Source: Ischnura elegans
Lineage: Eukaryota > Arthropoda > Insecta > Odonata > Coenagrionidae
Reading direction: 5' to 3'
Length of the DNA: 64,000 nt
Assembly: GCF_921293095.1 (NCBI RefSeq)
Contig: NC_060259.1
Span: 7,502,001 to 7,566,000, forward strand
How positions within the stretch are numbered: the stretch's first letter is position 1; each line of letters begins with the position of its first letter. The notes beneath the pieces are model-generated. The model was not told where the DNA came from. It saw nothing but the letters and a program-made list of their open reading frames with translations, and did not search any database. A program made the position numbers and the translations under genes. Positions 55,450 through 64,000 of this stretch are shown piece by piece.

Positions 55450-56920
55450 TTTGCCCATCCCTATTTGTGAGGCATTTTTGTTAAATATACCTTTCTCGTG
55501 TTGGTGCCGGTATGCGAAGGAAACTCCTGCAGGACTAGACCCAAAGTTCAAGTTTTTAGCTTTCCTATAGATCTCCATGGATTGAAGAAGAAGTGTATTT
55601 GGGCGATAAGAAGAGACATTTTCACCCCTACGAAAAACATTAAGGTATGTACCCTTTCTCCCTGAATTTCTTTAGACGTAATTTCTAGTTAAAAGTGGCT
55701 TCAGGATTTTGATGAACAGGACTGAAAGTGGTGATTTAAAATATTGTAGCAGTAATTCATTTGGAAATTCTTGCATTTTAGTTGTGTTTGTTGTATTCTG
55801 TCGTGCAAAAATTGCTCTATGGAGAATGTTCTTAAATATAATATATGTATTACTAATATATTTTATAACTTTCATATATACATATATAATGTATTAATAT
55901 TTTTACTTAAAATCTTGAAAAATCCAAAGAAAAGTTTCTAAAATGTTTACGGCCTAAAATGGACAGGTTTCCTAATTTTGAAACCTTAAGAATGTTAAAC
56001 ACGAGACTAATAAGACTTTAGTTTCCTGTCTTATTTAATCTGCTTGTTACCTACAAGAGACGATTTCTTGCTACAATGAAATTTTTATATACTTCATTAC
56101 CACAGTAGCAGTGCAGGAGAGCATGTCAGTCCCTGAAAAAGATGTGGAGGTGGCTATCAGAAACTCACTAAGGCACGCCAAGTGACAGCAACAACACGGT
56201 TGCAGGGGGAGAAGAAAATTAAGTACATAATACGTATGTAGTTTCTTGTGTTGTATTATTTTACCAAAGAAGCCCAATAAATATTGTGTATGGAATTGAT
56301 GCCTAATTTATTTAAATTCTTGTCTGGACCTATTATTTAGATACTAGTATCGAACGAAATTCAGCCCTAACCTAAACGTGTCTTGAAGGTGCCCGGAGCG
56401 GACACATTCAGGTCCGTGGGCATCCTTTTTTTACTGACATGCGGACTTGCGGCGACATCCTCTGGCATGAATTCGGGCGGTCTACGGATGTCCGTAGGCC
56501 ACTTGGCGGGCAGTCACCGGACGTCCTAAAGGTGTCCGTGTGCTGTGTGGGAAGTACCTTGTAGGCGTTTATTTTTATATGAATAAATGATGTTTTACTT
56601 TGAATTAATTACATGCTATTCTTAATTTCCACTGTTTAACTTGAGAATCCCCTATTTATCATTTAAACATTTGGTATTGAATTGTTGATTAGTTTTCAGT
56701 TTAACAATGTTTAAAGGATTATAATGTTATCTTTTGGACAGCATTCACTCCATTTTCATTTATGCCTTTGTATGCATGTGGGTTCCTAGAGGAAGTGTGG
56801 TAAGGGAAATGGTCTGTTGGTATAATTTTTATGAGTGTTTCTTTAGGACCTGAGATGAAATGAGGAAGAAAATGGGTAGTATTACTCCACCTATTTTGGA
56901 TGAGGTATTCCTAGGTCTTC
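55450..56920. other. Interval without recognised genes
   Basis: AT-rich; a GC-rich patch with repeated GGACGTCC/GTCCG words at 56390-56560 suggests a small decayed element. No coding support. Confidence 0.4.
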
Positions 56921-56924
56921 TTTC

Positions 56925-57078
56925 ATACAGTCCGTATACAATTCTTATTCAGCCCGTATACAGCCCATGTACAATTCTTATGCAGCCCATGTTTAATTCT
57001 TATACAGCCTATATGTAATTTGTATAAAAATGTATATTTTTATACAAATTGTATACTCATTTTTGTATATAACTTGTA
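56925..57078 (+). repeat. Minisatellite of ATACAGCCC / TACAATTCTTAT words
   Basis: About four imperfect units of roughly 20-30 bp (ATACAGCCCGTATACAATTC and variants) run directly up to the third Gypsy LTR. Confidence 0.65.
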
Positions 57079-57081
57079 TAC

Positions 57082-58275
57082 TGTAGCGGTAAGGACCGGA
57101 GCCGGCCCGACGCATCATTTTAAAGCATCGCGGCTGGGGGGGTTACGTCTGCGCGCACACTCACAATTTTAGCATTTTTTTCACGGAGTTCTGTCCTGGA
57201 TTTATGTAAAGGGTTTATTTTGTTTTTTCATTGTAGAATATTTTTTTTAATGTACGGGAAGTCGTGTGAATTTGTGTGAGAGTGAATTTCCGGGAGAGGC
57301 GACGCAGTGGTTCTCTCCCGGAATGCGTTTGAAAACCCGCCTTTCGGCCGGGGAAAAAGAGGGCGTTGTGGTGCACCAGAGGTGATTGTGGGTAGTACTG
57401 AGGTGATAAAAGGGAGAGACGAGAAGCCTAGTGCTCTCTCTCTCCTACGGTCTGACACGAGATAAGTCAAATAGTGGTGTTCAGTGACAAGCAGCAGCAG
57501 CCAAGCTACGGCACGTGGAGGAGGCAGATACGAGGACAGCTCTTCAGGGGTGGCGAGAACATCGGATAAAGGAAGTAAGCTTGGAAATTACCAAAGCCCG
57601 AATAGATCCTTTTGTGTCCAGATTGTTCCCCCCTTTGAAAGTCCCAAGTGTACTCCCTACAATAAGGCCCTAGTGAATTTACTGTTGGCTGGTCTTAGTC
57701 ACGGCCCTGCAAGACTTGAGTGCGGCACGTGGTGAAGCTTGAGCATAATATCTGAATGTTAGTGTCACTTGGCGGATCATTGAGCCCGACTTCAAGACGG
57801 GTGGCCACGTGACCAGACTAACACACTTGTATATTTTGTTGTTGGAAACATCATTTTTTTATAATCATTGAGAAAGTGCTATTGTAATTTTGAAGGAGAA
57901 GCCGAAGGTGCATATTTCATGTTGGAGGTGACGCCGATGGATTTTGGAACGGGGATTTATTGTGTGTGTTTGGGGAATACTTTAGTGTCAGTGTAAATTT
58001 TAGAACCTATGGTAGTTCAGTTATTAAAAATCAATTGTAAAAGGGATGTCATTGAAGTTATTTGTTTTGCTATTGCCACGATTTCCTTAAATACTGTTGT
58101 AAGTGAGTGTGCGTGCAGGCACGAACAATTAGGGAACTTGATTTTAAGCCCGGATACGGTAAGTCTCCGTAGGGGCAATTTTCTATTTTGGGGGAGTGGA
58201 GAGTTAACAATCACATGTACGGGGAGATATCGAACGGGAGGCGAGCGGGCGGCTCTCGCGGTTTGAACCGTTACA
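57082..58275 (+). repeat. 5' LTR of the third Gypsy element (about 1194 bp)
   Basis: Begins TGTAGCGGT and ends ACCGTTACA, an inverted pair with one mismatch and TG/CA ends. A primer-site-like sequence follows nine bases downstream. With no second LTR in the window, the boundaries rest on these ends and on the distance to gag. Confidence 0.7.
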
Positions 58276-58284
58276 TATGAAAAA

Positions 58285-58300
58285 TGGCGCTGCGGACAGG
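58285..58300 (+). promoter_or_regulatory. Putative primer-binding site (TGGCGC type)
   Basis: TGGCGCTGCGGACAGG resembles the TGGCGCAGTCGG-type sites, complementary to a tRNA ending in GCGCCA, used by 17.6-like elements. The exact tRNA is not resolved. Confidence 0.5.
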
Positions 58301-58600
58301 ATCCCAATTCATTCATTCACTTTTAAAAGGGCAATTGAGGGAAAATATTTTATGGCAGAGTTAATTTGTGATGGCAAGCGAATAGTTCTTGTAAAAAAAT
58401 TTGTTTCAGTTAATGAAAGACTATTTGTCAAGTGGAGTGCTGGGCCCATTCAGGTTCCTAAACCACGGATGCGTCGTCGGCGCGGAGGGTTCTTTGGTGA
58501 GGCCTAGGCACGCTTTGTAGGGGGTGTATTTGTGATTAGTGTGGGGGGAGAAGTTGGTTTTCGACGGGGACGTTTTGAGAAAGAACCAAATCGTGTTAAG

Positions 58601-60088
58601 ATGGCCGAGAGGAGTCAAAGGGAGGAAAGGTTCATGCTCAATCGTAATATAGGGGATTTGACTGGGTTGGCCATTATGGAGGAAGTGGAACGGGACGCAG
58701 AGTCACCGGTTGGTCAAACGGAGTCCACTATAGAGTCGATTTACCAAACGCCGATCGCGTTGAACCCGGTGCGTGAGTTATTGGAGGAAATGCGAAGGGA
58801 TAGGGAGAAGGAGAAAGAGGAAATGCGAGAGAGGGAACTCTTACGGGAGGAGGAGAAAAAGAAGGAACGGGAGAGGGAACTCCTACGGGAGAAGGAGAAG
58901 CAGGAAAGACGTAAGGAGAAGGAACGAGAGAGGGAACTCTTACGGGAGGAGGAGAAAAATAAGGAACGGGAGAGGGAACTCTTACGGGAGAAGGAGAAAG
59001 AGGAAAGACTAAGGGAGAAGGAGCAGGAGAAGGAGGAATTGCGTAAAGAAAGGCAATCCCTTCAGAGCGAATTCTTGAAAATGATGGGGGCGGTCAATAA
59101 CCGAATTTCCCACCAGGAATCTACATTAGTAGAAGTTAAGGAAGTGACTATCAATCTCGGGGAGCGGATAAACAGAATAGAGGGTGAGGTTGAAGTTACG
59201 AGGGAACAAATAAAGGAGTCGACGAAAACAAAATTTGAATTGTTGAAGGGGCGCTTGGAGCGTTTAGAGCAACAGGGGCCTACCTCGGTAGTTGGTGGAA
59301 TCACATGGGCGAAGGACGCAATTGTAATGCCTACGTTCCGAGGATGTACTTACGAGAATCCGATTACTTTTGTGAAGGAAGCAGAAAGGTATTTTACAGC
59401 GGTATCTTGTGGGGAAAATCAAAAAAGTATAATTTTTGTTAACATGTTACGGGAAAAAGCAAGTCTGTGGGTAAAGACATTGGAATCCATCGATGAGGGA
59501 CACGAGGACTTGAAAGGGAAGTTTTTGGGTCGATATTGGGACTTGAAGGCCAGGTGTCGATCTCGAGAAAATGTAAGTAAAGGGAGATATTATCCCGGGG
59601 GAAGGGAGACAATTGAAGAATATGCGATGAAAAAAATCGTATTAGCGAAAGATTGCTAGCCACCACTAAGTGAGGAGGAGATTATTTATTTTTTGAGCCA
59701 TAGATATCCCATTGGGATACAGAATTTGTTGGGAAGTGCGAAGGTGGCGTCGACCCATGAGTTACTGAGTATGTTAAGAATCTACGACTCAGTGAATGAC
59801 GAGGAGAGTAGGTCGGGGCCCCAGGCAGCCCAACAAAACAGGCGAGTGGCGTCCATAAACGTTTCAGAGGGAAGAAGGGGAGCCGTAGAAAGGAAGGGTG
59901 AGGGGGAGTTGAGAGGGTCTGAGGCGAGAACTCCGGTTTTGCCCACTTTTACGATCCCACCGCCGGCATTAGGTAATCCCCAGAGAATGAGAAGGGAAGC
60001 CGAGAAGGAGGGAGCAATTAGTAAGGTTGTAGGTGAGACGACCCAAGGTGAAGGCAAGGGGTTAGAAGCATTGAGACGATACCGTTAA
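58601..60088 (+). pseudogene. Gypsy gag with long charged coiled coil
   Basis: I choose ATG 58601 (context GTTAAGATGG) over the upstream open codons because those lack an ATG. About residues 60-150 form an Arg/Glu-rich coiled coil built from near-repeats of ERERELLREEEK (a DNA-level tandem of about 70 bp at 58790-59035). The capsid-like region follows (VMPTFRGCTYENPITFVKEA; LWVKTLESIDEG; KGRYYPGG). TAG at 59657-59659 interrupts it, and the same frame resumes (PPLSEEEIIYFLSHRYP) to TAA at 60086-60088. No CCHC knuckle is present. Gag packages the RNA of the element; this copy cannot make the full protein. Confidence 0.8.
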
Positions 60089-60089
60089 A

Positions 60090-60848
60090 CGGGTAAGGTC
60101 CGAGGCGAGTGATTCCGTCGGCTCGGAAGAAAAAAAAGGGGAATCACGAGAAATAATAGCTACGTGCATCCTAGAGGGTAATCCTTCAGACGACTTATTG
60201 TATGAGGAAGAAAGACAAGTTATGAGGAGAGAATGTCCGGATATTCAAGTGGAGTGTGGAGGTCATAGGGTAGGGGCTCTGATGGATACGGGTAGCGAAG
60301 TCTCAGCGATAGACGAAGCGTTATTTGAGCAGCTGTTAGCTAAAGACCCCAAACTTCCAATATTTCCGATGAAAAAGTGCTTTTTGGTATGTGCTAATAG
60401 AAAGAAATCGCACGCAATTACCAAGCAAGCGTTAATTACGGTGCAAGTGGGAATAAGAGAAGTTGACGTAGTGTGTCTCGTTGTGCAGAATTTAATTCCT
60501 CAACTCACCTTAGGGACAGACTGGTTGGCGGAAGTCGGCGCTACGATTGATTTTAAGGAGGGAAAAGTACAATTTAAGGTGGGAGAAGAGGGTGAAGTAG
60601 AGGCTGAGTTTCCCGTGTGTACCTTGACTTTGGGCGAAGAAAAGGGGAGAAAGGGCGTCACTGTCATGGACAGCAAAATTAAAGAAACAGTCCAAAGCCT
60701 CAATCATTTAGATATTGATCAAAGACGATCATTGGGTGCTTTATTAAGTAAATTTCAAGGGATTTTTTCTGAGGAACCGGGGTTAGTTAAAGGATTTACG
60801 CATAGGATTCAGTTGACGGAGGAAACGCCTTTCGTAATGAAGTCTTAA
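60090..60848 (+). pseudogene. Gypsy protease and extreme N-terminus of RT
   Basis: This frame is +1 relative to gag and overlaps its end. The retropepsin motif ALMDTGSEVSAID is at about 60275-60313 and the second conserved block LTLGTDWLAEVGATID lies at about 60505-60552. The lead into RT (FSEEPGLVKGFTHRIQL) is present, but the frame stops with TAA at 60846-60848 and the sequence then departs from any Gypsy element. The break sits one residue before the PIPY-type block expected next. Confidence 0.75.
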
Positions 60849-60869
60849 GTAGGGAGAATTTGGGGATTC

Positions 60870-61400
60870 TGGGCCATCACGTGATATTGCATCATCCCCC
60901 ACCCCCCTCCGCTACCCAGCGCACACGTGCCGAGATCAGCCCCTCACGTGGCCTCTCCATTGCCCCCCCTCCCCCTCACTATCATACGCGCACGTGTCGA
61001 GGTCAGCGCTGACGTCAACTCCATTCACGCGACATTACGTCATTCAGATCGTGATCTGCCAGAGCTGCAATAAACATCCGACATTGGACCACCCTGCAGG
61101 TGCTCCCACTTACTCCCGTGCCGACTCACCGCCTTGCGTCACGCCGCGGCACGTGCTCCGCATCGCAACACCGCACACGTGCGATTGCAACGTGACCGGT
61201 CTTGCGCAAAGAATCTGATGCAATTTCCCCTTCCCTCCTCCTTTCCGAGCATATAAAACCGCGACTGGAGCGGAGCAGACTCATTCTCGAGATTCAAGCA
61301 GCAGTGCTATATTCAAGAAAAGAAGCCGACAATAATCAGGCAGTGAAGAACTGAGTACCAACCTTAAGTCTATCTCCGAGCTTTTCGCTATATTATTTAA
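60870..61400 (+). promoter_or_regulatory. Promoter-like segment with six CACGTG boxes and TATA
   Basis: CACGTG occurs six times between 60878 and 61185. TATAAAA is at 61252-61258, followed about 25-30 bases later by an initiator-like TCATTC (61281). No coding frame follows, so this may be an LTR or transposon promoter rather than that of a cellular gene. It starts soon after the broken Gypsy pol. Its owner is unknown. Confidence 0.45.
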
Positions 61401-61448
61401 AATATATGGTAATTTGAGTTTAAATTAGGAGATCATATTTGAAGACTT

Positions 61449-62350
61449 AGCGTTTTTTAAGTGACACAAAACTTGTTCATCTTGCAACTCTATACACGAA
61501 GCACTGATCGATTTTTTCTTAATTACCCACCAAAGTGTCCAAAAATTGGTTTCAAGGTAAGTGGGGACTTCGTCTGGGGGTAGAGATAAATCGTTTAATA
61601 TCTTTCTTATTTGAAGTGATAAACGTATGCTGCAAACGGCATAGATCATAACGTTTAATTATTCTTCGAATACAGCAATCAAATTTTTTACGACCCTTGA
61701 GGGTTCCGAATCAGGGTACTCATGTACCCTTATTTTCAGTGTTAGCGTTTTTTGAGTTATTAGAAAACTTGTCCATCTTTTAATTCTATACACGAAGCAC
61801 TGATTGAATTTTTCATAACTACCCCCAAAATTTCAAAAAATCTGTTTCAAGTTTCTTAGAAAATTTCTCTTGTCTGGGGGAATAGATAAATCGTTTAATA
61901 TCTTTCTTATTTGAAGTGATAAATGTATGCTGTAAACGACATTGGTGATTGCGTTTAACTATTCTTCGAATACAGCATTCAAATTTTCTACGATCCTTAA
62001 GGGTTCCGATTCAGGGTACGGGTTTACCCTTATTTTTCGTGCTACCTATTTTAGAGTTATTAGAAAACTTGTTCATCTTTCAACTCTATACACGAAGCAC
62101 TGGTTGATGTTTGCATAAATACCCCCAAAGTGTCCAAAAAAATCTGTTTCACGTTAAGTGGGGACTTGGAAAATTTCTTTCGTCTGGGGGAACAGATAAA
62201 TCCTTTAATATCTTTCGTATTTGAACACATATAAATATTTTGTTTGCGGAATTAGTGTTGACTTTACATTATCTCTTTCTTGGAGCTGCACCTACTTTTG
62301 TCTCCATTAGGGGTTCAGTTTCAGGGTACTCTTGTTCCCTTATTTGATGA
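61449..62350 (+). repeat. Tandem repeat, period about 298 bp, three copies
   Basis: AAAACTTGTTCATCTT recurs at about 61469, 61765 and 62065. Each unit carries TATACACGAAGCACTG, GTCTGGGG, AAATCGTTTAATATCTTTC and ends with GGGTTCCGA-TCAGGGTAC and ACCCTTATTTT. A decayed fourth start is seen after 62340. Confidence 0.9.
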
Positions 62351-62703
62351 ATGAGCGTTTTGGTATTTGTTAATAAAAGTTATCTTCCGACAAATTTATA
62401 CTAGAATCAATCATTAGTTCTGAGTAATCCGCACCGTAAACCCTTAAAAGAACCCCATTATAATAAAGCTTAATTTAGGATCAGTATTTTAATTATATTT
62501 CAGGGTAAAACATTTATAACTCACAAGGGGAGACCACGAAAGTTGCTCCGCCTTTTTCAATGCCGTATTTTTTATGGCCTTCGGAATGGTGAACACATCC
62601 CTGAACTAGTAGTGGTTCCGTTGAATGGGCCTTAGTTTGGCTGTAATTAATTAATTTTCATGCGGTACTTTTCACAAGGTGCCTATAGTTTCATGATATC
62701 GCT
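62351..62703. other. Interval without recognised features
   Basis: AT-rich spacer between the 298-bp array and the tRNA-like repeat. Nothing supported. Confidence 0.4.
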
Positions 62704-62930
62704 CCTTCATCTGGAGGGTCACGTGGAGTAGTGGTTAGCGTTCACAGCTACCACCCGGGGTACCAGGGTTCAAGGCTCCGTGATGACTATATATTTTCTT
62801 GTCTCCGTTGTGATCATATGGCGTCAACTTTTTAATTAATTTTCATTCCGACAAGCATGAACATGAGACTATTTTTTTATCACCATAATGGCGTTTAGGA
62901 ATTGAAGCAGTGTCATTTTCAACGCGGAGA
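62704..62930 (+). repeat. tRNA-derived SINE-like repeat, left inverted arm
   Basis: GTGGAGTAGTGGTTAGCG resembles an A box and GGTTCAAGGCT (62767-62777) a B box of RNA polymerase III promoters. From about 62753 to 62930 the sequence is matched by the reverse complement of 63815-64000. It could be two SINEs in opposite directions or the arms of one foldback element. Confidence 0.6.
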
Positions 62931-63814
62931 AGTGAAGGCTCCACTTCCTTTCTACTCAAAAACATAACGAAATATTAACGGGGGATTTTTTTTTGGAAGA
63001 AATGACGTTTGTTGGTGCATATCTTGTTATTATATTCGAAGGGCTACGGAAGATTTTGGGAAGCGGCGAGCACAAGACAGATTTGGTGTAATTGTTGCTT
63101 TTAACCCTCTAGCGGGCGCGACTGTTATTTCTTCACAACTGGGCGATAGGCGTACTTTGCCCATGTTATGTGCATATATGATAATACTCGATTTTTGTTA
63201 AAATTAATCTTTATTTGTAGAAATTAGTAAAACCTTGTACATTTATAGGTGATACAGATATAAAGGTACAGAGGTGGTATACGGCCGGTCGCCCGGCGTA
63301 ATTTATACGCCACGTGTGACGGGTTCCTCTTGCTGATCTAAAAAAAATTAGCTACAGTACCTCTAACTTTGAAAACTCGCAATATAGATAGTCAAAGTAC
63401 ATTGTAGGAATACACGAGACCATTCTAGCCCAGAATGTACGTACGATGTTGAAATCCTTGGCTTTTGAAGATTGACGTAGTTTATACGGAACCACGTCCG
63501 GTCCAGGGTCATAAACTTTTATTTCATCCTATTTATTAATGGAAGTTATATTTCGGAATGGTTCTTTTAGCACATAGGTTCTGTGTAAGTAAACTCCCTT
63601 TGGAGTAAAGTGAATTACAAGTTTTCGAGAAATATGGCATTTTATAATCGTTTTTTGTTCTTATTAATTATGTCTGTACGCATGTTGTTGGTCGCCGCGA
63701 GCCTTTAATGGCATGTGCTCTAGAAAGAGTGGTTTCCATTTTTAATGTGGAAGTTGATCAGTATAAGCAATGAAAAAATTAACATTTTGGCGCACACCAA
63801 CCCTTGCTAGTGTA
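62931..63814. other. Loop between inverted tRNA-like repeats
   Basis: About 880 bp with no gene; short frames lack motifs. Confidence 0.4.
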
Positions 63815-64000
63815 GTCGTCGTATCTCCGTGTTTGAAATGACACTGCTTAAATATCTAACACCACTATGGTGATAAAAAAATAGTCTCATGTCTATGCTT
63901 GTCGGAATTAAAATTAATTAAAAAGTTGACGCCATATGATCACAACGGAGACAAGAAAATATATAGCCATCACGGAGCCTTGAACCCTGGTCCCCCGGGT
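63815..64000 (-). repeat. tRNA-derived SINE-like repeat, right inverted arm, clipped
   Basis: Reads on the minus strand as CCAGGGTTCAAGGCTCCGTG followed by the same body as 62753-62930. The window ends before its A-box region, so its full extent is unknown. Confidence 0.6.

Larger units (their letters stand above)
57082..60848 (+). mobile_element. Third Gypsy retrotransposon, truncated at start of RT
   Basis: A long 5' LTR, primer site, gag with a coiled coil and a protease follow in order, but the frame ends at 60848 right at the usual start of RT, and no 3' LTR, RT or integrase follows. The sequence after 60848 is unrelated. The break falls within TCTTAA. Gag has a nonsense codon. It is a dead 5' portion of an element in the 17.6/297-like part of Gypsy diversity (inferred from the long gag coiled coil, lack of zinc knuckle and a TGGCGC primer site). 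Confidence 0.8.

Noticed and set aside
58773-59012. Arg/Gly-rich frame overlapping the gag coiled coil
   Set aside because: A shifted-frame shadow of the repeated gag codons.

Overview
The window reads as metazoan, most likely insect or other arthropod, nuclear DNA. It is AT-rich and intron-bearing and packed with Gypsy, piggyBac, Transib, P, hAT, LINE and MITE sequences; THAP zinc-finger coding appears four times. I find no convincing single-copy cellular gene, operon, rRNA, canonical tRNA gene or CRISPR array. It is best read as layers of nested transposons. The species cannot be named from the sequence.

Layout. (1) 1-8500: a 5'-clipped Mag-like Gypsy retrotransposon with a 148-bp 3' LTR, itself split by a 4.37-kb piggyBac element (1307-5677) whose broken transposase gene has three phase-1 introns. 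The Mag LTR abuts what looks like a minus-strand THAP gene or element (8503-9490). (2) 9600-11249: short repeats and another THAP-like exon. (3) 11250-19643: a second Gypsy element with about 1-kb LTRs, a tRNA-iMet-type primer site and one long gag-pol ORF carrying a 200-N gap that looks artificial; its 3' LTR is cut short and followed by an inverted piece of itself. (4) 19.7-24.4 kb: dead hAT copies and a tandem repeat rich in TGACC half-sites. (5) 26515-34560: a decayed LINE on the minus strand, interrupted by a 6231-bp Transib element (26712-32942) with 1.1-kb inverted repeats, CACAGTG termini and a 5-bp target duplication. (6) 34.6-41.6 kb: mostly featureless AT-rich DNA. (7) 41664-52881: an 11.2-kb P element with 21-bp terminal inverted repeats, an 8-bp target duplication CCCTATGT, a ten-exon THAP-transposase gene, several kilobases of internal tandem repeats and a nested 909-bp Harbinger-like MITE. 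(8) 57082-60848: a third Gypsy element (1.2-kb LTR, coiled-coil gag, protease), broken off at the start of RT. (9) 60.85-64 kb: a CACGTG-rich TATA promoter-like segment, a roughly 298-bp tandem repeat, and tRNA-derived repeats in inverted orientation.

Interplay. In two cases the host reading frame resumes across the reconstructed empty site (piggyBac in Mag pol; Transib in LINE RT), which fixes the insertion ends and the relative order of events. The P and Transib elements are the most notable finds. Both keep diagnostic ends and recognisable catalytic motifs, but each transposase gene carries a disabling lesion in this sequence, so any present mobility would need transposase supplied from elsewhere.
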